A stretch of DNA of 64,000 nucleotides, taken from Bacteroidota bacterium (GTDB lineage Bacteria; Bacteroidota; Bacteroidia; Bacteroidales; P3). The notes beneath the pieces were generated by a model, which made no database searches, was not told the origin of the DNA, and was given only the letters and a program-made list of their open reading frames with translations. The stretch is from the NCBI GenBank assembly GCA_023415495.1, contig JAEZKK010000007.1, positions 1 through 64,000 of the forward strand, in the 5' to 3' direction. The position numbers were made by a program, and so were the translations under genes. Each line of letters begins with the position of its first letter. The first letter of the stretch is position 1. Below are positions 61,299 to 64,000 of the stretch, one piece after another.

Positions 61299-62189
61299 AT
61301 GAATAAGAGTATTATTTTTTTATCTATCTTTATTACTGCAAGTTCGCTTTTATTTGCAAATAATAATCCAGCAGAAACTGATACTGTTCCAAAACCTAAG
61401 TATTGGAATGTGAAAAACACAATAACCTTCAACTCAGAACAAAATATGTATGAGAATTGGGAACAGGGAGGGGTTAGTTCTTTTGCATTTTCTGTGTTTT
61501 ATCGTGGTGCGTATAATTACCAAAAAAACAAGGTTTCTTGGAATAACTCAGCGGAATTAGGTTATGGGCTTTTGCGTCAAGATATCTCTGGAAAAGGGAT
61601 AATGCATAGTTCTAATGTGTTTAATAAGAGTGATGATAAGATTGATTTAAACTCAGTATTTGGTTATCGTGCTATAAAGAATTGGAATTATTCTGGATTA
61701 CTTAATCTTAGAAGTCAGTTCGATGATGGTTTTAAGGATGGGAAATTAGTATCCTCTACTCTAAGTCCTGCTATCCTTACTTCTTCAATAGGTTTTGAAT
61801 ATAAGCCAAAGCCATATTTCTCAACACTTTTCTCCTTTCTTACAGGAAAGACAACCTATGTTATGAAGGATACATTAGCTATTCCTGGCAATTTTGGATT
61901 TAAAAATGTTGGACAACATTGGGATTTCTCACTTGGTTCATATATAAAGATATTCTATGATAGAGATATATTCAAGAATGTACACATGGTTTCCAAACTT
62001 GAATTTTTCTACGATTATCGTAAGACTACCCTATTAGATACTGATATTAATTTTGAGACAATGATTACTATGAAGGTTAATAAGTATCTCTCTACTTTCT
62101 TACATGTACAAATGGTAATGAATAAGGACTTTAGTACTGCACTTCAGATAAAAGAACGTTTCGGTATTTCAATTCCGATAACTTTCTAA
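61299..62189 (+). CDS. DUF3078 family outer-membrane protein
   Basis: A 296-residue protein with a signal peptide (to ANNNPA, about 24). The mature protein begins YWNVKNTITFNSEQNMYENWEQGGVSSFAFSVFYRGAYNY, the DUF3078 signature (asn-trp-rich strand with WxxGG). Alternating strands through to LQIKERFGISIPITF suggest a small barrel of about 12 strands. The family is common in Bacteroidota; function unknown. Its stop codon overlaps that of the convergent small gene by four bases. Confidence 0.85.
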   Translation: MNKSIIFLSIFITASSLLFANNNPAETDTVPKPKYWNVKNTITFNSEQNMYENWEQGGVSSFAFSVFYRGAYNYQKNKVSWNNSAELGYGLLRQDISGKGIMHSSNVFNKSDDKIDLNSVFGYRAIKNWNYSGLLNLRSQFDDGFKDGKLVSSTLSPAILTSSIGFEYKPKPYFSTLFSFLTGKTTYVMKDTLAIPGNFGFKNVGQHWDFSLGSYIKIFYDRDIFKNVHMVSKLEFFYDYRKTTLLDTDINFETMITMKVNKYLSTFLHVQMVMNKDFSTALQIKERFGISIPITF

Positions 62190-62407
62190 TCGAAAATATT
62201 CATCTGAAAAGAATCGAATAGACCTAATTGGTTTTCCATAGGAGGCTCTATTTGCTTAACATTTTCTGAAAGATATTCCTTTAAAATCTTTTTAATAGCA
62301 GATTTATGAGCAATATCATTTAATGCACAGTATCTTTCCAATAATGCTTGGTCAGATTGGGATAACTTTATCTTATAAACTAAGGACTTAGTATTTTTCT
62401 TTGTCAT
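62186..62407 (-). CDS. Small RHH-like protein of unknown function
   Basis: A 73-residue protein. The segment TKSLVYKIKLSQSDQALLERYCALNDIAHKSAIKKILKEYL looks like a ribbon-helix-helix or arc-type DNA-binding module (strand, helix, turn, helix). The C-terminus QLGLFDSFQMNIFD repeats a short LFD/IFD motif that could bind a partner. ATG 62407 is chosen over an upstream TTG. Its own -7 element is adjacent, and it may be a regulator; no target is known. Confidence 0.6.
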   Translation of the reverse strand: MTKKNTKSLVYKIKLSQSDQALLERYCALNDIAHKSAIKKILKEYLSENVKQIEPPMENQLGLFDSFQMNIFD

Positions 62408-62424
62408 TATTACCAATTTGAGTT

Positions 62425-62441
62425 CAAAATTATTAATTTTG
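62425..62441. promoter_or_regulatory. Back-to-back -7 elements for kdsA and the small RHH-like gene
   Basis: Forward TAATTTTG (62434-62441) points to kdsA (ATG 62496); reverse TAATTTTG (62432-62425) points to the small gene (ATG 62407). The pair is separated by one base, so both promoters probably compete. Confidence 0.55.
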
Positions 62442-62495
62442 CAGATACAAACATACTAAAAAAGAGAATAATTACTAACAATCATTGTTGATATT

Positions 62496-63299
62496 ATGGA
62501 ATTTTACAATAAACTTAAAGAAATAGGCGATAGTTTCTTCTTAATTGGAGGTCCTTGTGTGATTGAAGACAGAGAAACTCCTTTTGAAATAGCAGAGAAA
62601 CTCAAAGAAATAACAAGCAGGCTTAATATAAACTATATTTTCAAGGCATCTTATCGCAAAGCTAATCGTTCAAGGTTAGATTCCTTTACAGGCATTGGAG
62701 ATATTGAAGGCTTAGAGATACTTAAAGAAATATCTAAGAAGTATAATCTACCAGTAGTCACAGATATTCATAGTGCTGTTGAAGCTGATATGGCAGCTGA
62801 ATACGTAGATATTCTTCAAATACCTGCTTTTCTTTGTCGTCAAACCGATTTGCTTGTAGCAGCTGCAAAGACCAATAAGATGGTGAATATCAAAAAGGGA
62901 CAGTTTCTTTCTGCACAAAGTATGAAACATGTTGTTGAGAAGGTTAGAGAAAGCGGGAATGAAAAGATAATGCTAACTGATAGAGGGACAATGTTTGGCT
63001 ATCAGGATTTGATTGTGGACTTTAGAGCGATACCAATTATGCAGGAAAATAATGTCCCAGTAATTATGGATATTACTCATTCTTTGCAACAACCAAATCA
63101 AAGCTCAGGAGTTAGCGGGGGATTGCCACAAATGATAGAAACAATTGCTAAAGCATCTATTGCAGTTGGAGCTGATGGAATATTTATGGAGACCCATCCT
63201 AATCCTTCAATGGCAAAGAGTGATGGGGCAAATATGTTAGAGCTTTCAAAGGTTGAGGATTTACTTTCAAAGCTATTAAGAATAAAACAAGCATTATAA
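62496..63299 (+). CDS. kdsA: 3-deoxy-8-phosphooctulonate synthase (KDO8P synthase)
   Basis: A 267-residue enzyme joining arabinose 5-phosphate and phosphoenolpyruvate for KDO of LPS. FLIGGPCVIED opens the barrel, FKASYRKANRSR binds phosphate, ILQIPAFLCRQTDL, VNIKKGQFLSAQ, LTDRGTMFGY, and DITHSLQQPNQ complete the signature, and GADGIFMETHPNP the last strand. It uses the metal-free or metal-dependent class without separable clue here. A bidirectional terminator follows. Confidence 0.96.
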   Translation: MEFYNKLKEIGDSFFLIGGPCVIEDRETPFEIAEKLKEITSRLNINYIFKASYRKANRSRLDSFTGIGDIEGLEILKEISKKYNLPVVTDIHSAVEADMAAEYVDILQIPAFLCRQTDLLVAAAKTNKMVNIKKGQFLSAQSMKHVVEKVRESGNEKIMLTDRGTMFGYQDLIVDFRAIPIMQENNVPVIMDITHSLQQPNQSSGVSGGLPQMIETIAKASIAVGADGIFMETHPNPSMAKSDGANMLELSKVEDLLSKLLRIKQAL

Positions 63300-63318
63300 T
63301 CTCAGTATATAAAATAAG

Positions 63319-63354
63319 AAAAGGCGTAATCGGAAGAATCTGATTACGCCTTTT
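63319..63354. terminator. Bidirectional terminator of kdsA and the T9SS cargo gene
   Basis: AAAAGGCGTAATC (63319-63331) pairs perfectly with GATTACGCCTTTT (63342-63354) around a 10-base loop, with A- and T-rich ends. Confidence 0.93.
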
Positions 63355-63375
63355 TAAGTTTGCTATCTATAATAT

Positions 63376-64000
63376 TTATTTTAAAAGCTCAACAGCACCT
63401 TTTAATTCTACATCTCTAATAGGTCCTCGTCCAATAAATCTATAGAAATATGTACCTGTTGGAGAGTTTGTCAAAGCTGGATCCCAGAAGTCTTCCTTAT
63501 TTCTAATATCTTGTTTAAAGAATACTCTTCTTCCCAAACGATTATAAATTGCAAGTTCATTATCTGGGAATGCTTGACCTTCAATTAAGTTTTTAATGTA
63601 GAAGATATCATTTACTCCGTCACCATTAGGCGTTACAACTGTTGGGAAAAGTAATAAATCATTAATAATAGTAATTCTTTTTGAGATTGTATCATGGCAT
63701 TCGTAAACAAAACCACTTGGAGCATTATTAACACTATAAGCATCTAAGGTTACATAATAATCTCCATAGACAGGAGTCCCAGGAAGTGGCTTCCAAGTAT
63801 AAGAAGGCTCAAATCCAAACACATTTTCCCTGAGTTCTGGTGAACCATCATAAGCCTGAATACTCCAATGATACTGATTAGACGGATCCTTAGGAGTAGT
63901 AAGATTTACAAAATTAGCTGTTGGATAAGTAACTGAAGGATTATTTGGCAACCAACCAAAATCCGCAACAGGGCTTTTATATACATGAATAATATCTTCC
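63376..64000 (-). CDS. Gliding-motility C-terminal-domain (T9SS type B) protein, partial
   Basis: The frame is open to the right end of the window, so the N-terminal part is missing; about 207 residues are visible. The part from residue about 130 before the stop (LLFPTVVTPNGDGVNDIFYIKNLIEGQAFPDNELAIYNRLGRRVFFKQ) is the CHU_C/gliding-motility-associated C-terminal domain, which directs export by type 9 secretion and anchoring to the cell surface. The end, GTYFYRF ... KGAVELL, matches its final strands. Upstream (from ADFGWLPNN) is a PKD-like beta-sandwich. An in-frame TTG at 63951 is not a start, because codons continue to the window edge. Confidence 0.88.
   Translation of the reverse strand, partial: EDIIHVYKSPVADFGWLPNNPSVTYPTANFVNLTTPKDPSNQYHWSIQAYDGSPELRENVFGFEPSYTWKPLPGTPVYGDYYVTLDAYSVNNAPSGFVYECHDTISKRITIINDLLLFPTVVTPNGDGVNDIFYIKNLIEGQAFPDNELAIYNRLGRRVFFKQDIRNKEDFWDPALTNSPTGTYFYRFIGRGPIRDVELKGAVELLK

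Noticed and set aside
1..64000. tRNA, rRNA, IS elements, prophage or integrative element genes
   Set aside because: None of the recognisable proteins is a transposase, integrase, or phage protein, and no cloverleaf or rRNA-like sequence was seen by eye. A tRNA or small RNA search was not possible here.

Overview
The window is a stretch of an AT-rich chromosome from the phylum Bacteroidota, most likely order Bacteroidales (genus not determinable from here). The signs are a Bacteroidetes-type short primary sigma factor, many promoters of the form TTG-N19-TAnnTTTG, a TonB receptor with an N-terminal carboxypeptidase-like domain, DUF4293, DUF5686, DUF3078 and TIGR02757 family proteins, and a partial secreted protein with a gliding-motility (type 9 secretion, type B) C-terminus. 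Heptose (hldE) and KDO (kdsA) genes indicate a lipopolysaccharide outer membrane. I see no tRNA, rRNA, CRISPR, transposase, phage or integrase gene. Nearly everything is core housekeeping.

Layout: 209-4802 envelope proteins and an HtrA protease; 4968-8982 rpoD, dnaX and a cation/proton antiporter; 8972-11789 Trk potassium uptake; 11993-15729 two outer-membrane proteins; 15730-17445 an ECF sigma module that looks metal- or thiol-responsive; 17549-19340 DNA repair methyltransferase and M16 peptidase; 19789-24389 clpS-nfeD-floA-uvrA; argS; 26326-30861 a five-gene unit starting with rfbA and ending with rfbB; 31368-32763 pyrBI with a leader that resembles the E. coli pyrBI attenuator; 34211-37701 a second ECF sigma factor, a small protein, DAHP synthase/chorismate mutase and an aminotransferase; 37773-43371 NagZ/beta-lactamase fusion, TIGR02757 and LtaS-like sulfatase; 44142-48563 alaS-typA; 48716-50740 small membrane protein plus mutL; 50816-53026 ferredoxin, unknown membrane protein, trmD; 53218-60241 a long forward series (secreted protein, TPR protein, DedA, aroE, M50-like, panD, UPF0104, hldE); 60243-64000 a nucleotide-kinase-like protein, DUF3078, kdsA and the partial type 9 cargo.

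The most unusual signal is not a gene. Six intergenic regions contain short arrays of 9-15 bp palindromes or oriented boxes, two to five copies each, repeated at an exact 21, 22 or 23 bp period (two helical turns) with spacers that are mostly unlike one another. The motif differs from locus to locus (TTAGACTTAGTCTAA, TTGATTCTATT, TAATGCCATTA, TGGTAGSTACCA-like, AGGACTTAGTCCT, TACGCCGAA, ATCTAAGAG), while the architecture is the same. Only the TAATGCCATTA array occurs twice, as inverted copies about 41.6 kb apart that have the same orientation relative to the downstream promoter. I do not recognise this as a named repeat family.

The second notable signal is the pyrBI leader: a 17-codon U-rich leader peptide whose stop codon lies inside the left arm of an intrinsic terminator, preceded by a possible pause hairpin.
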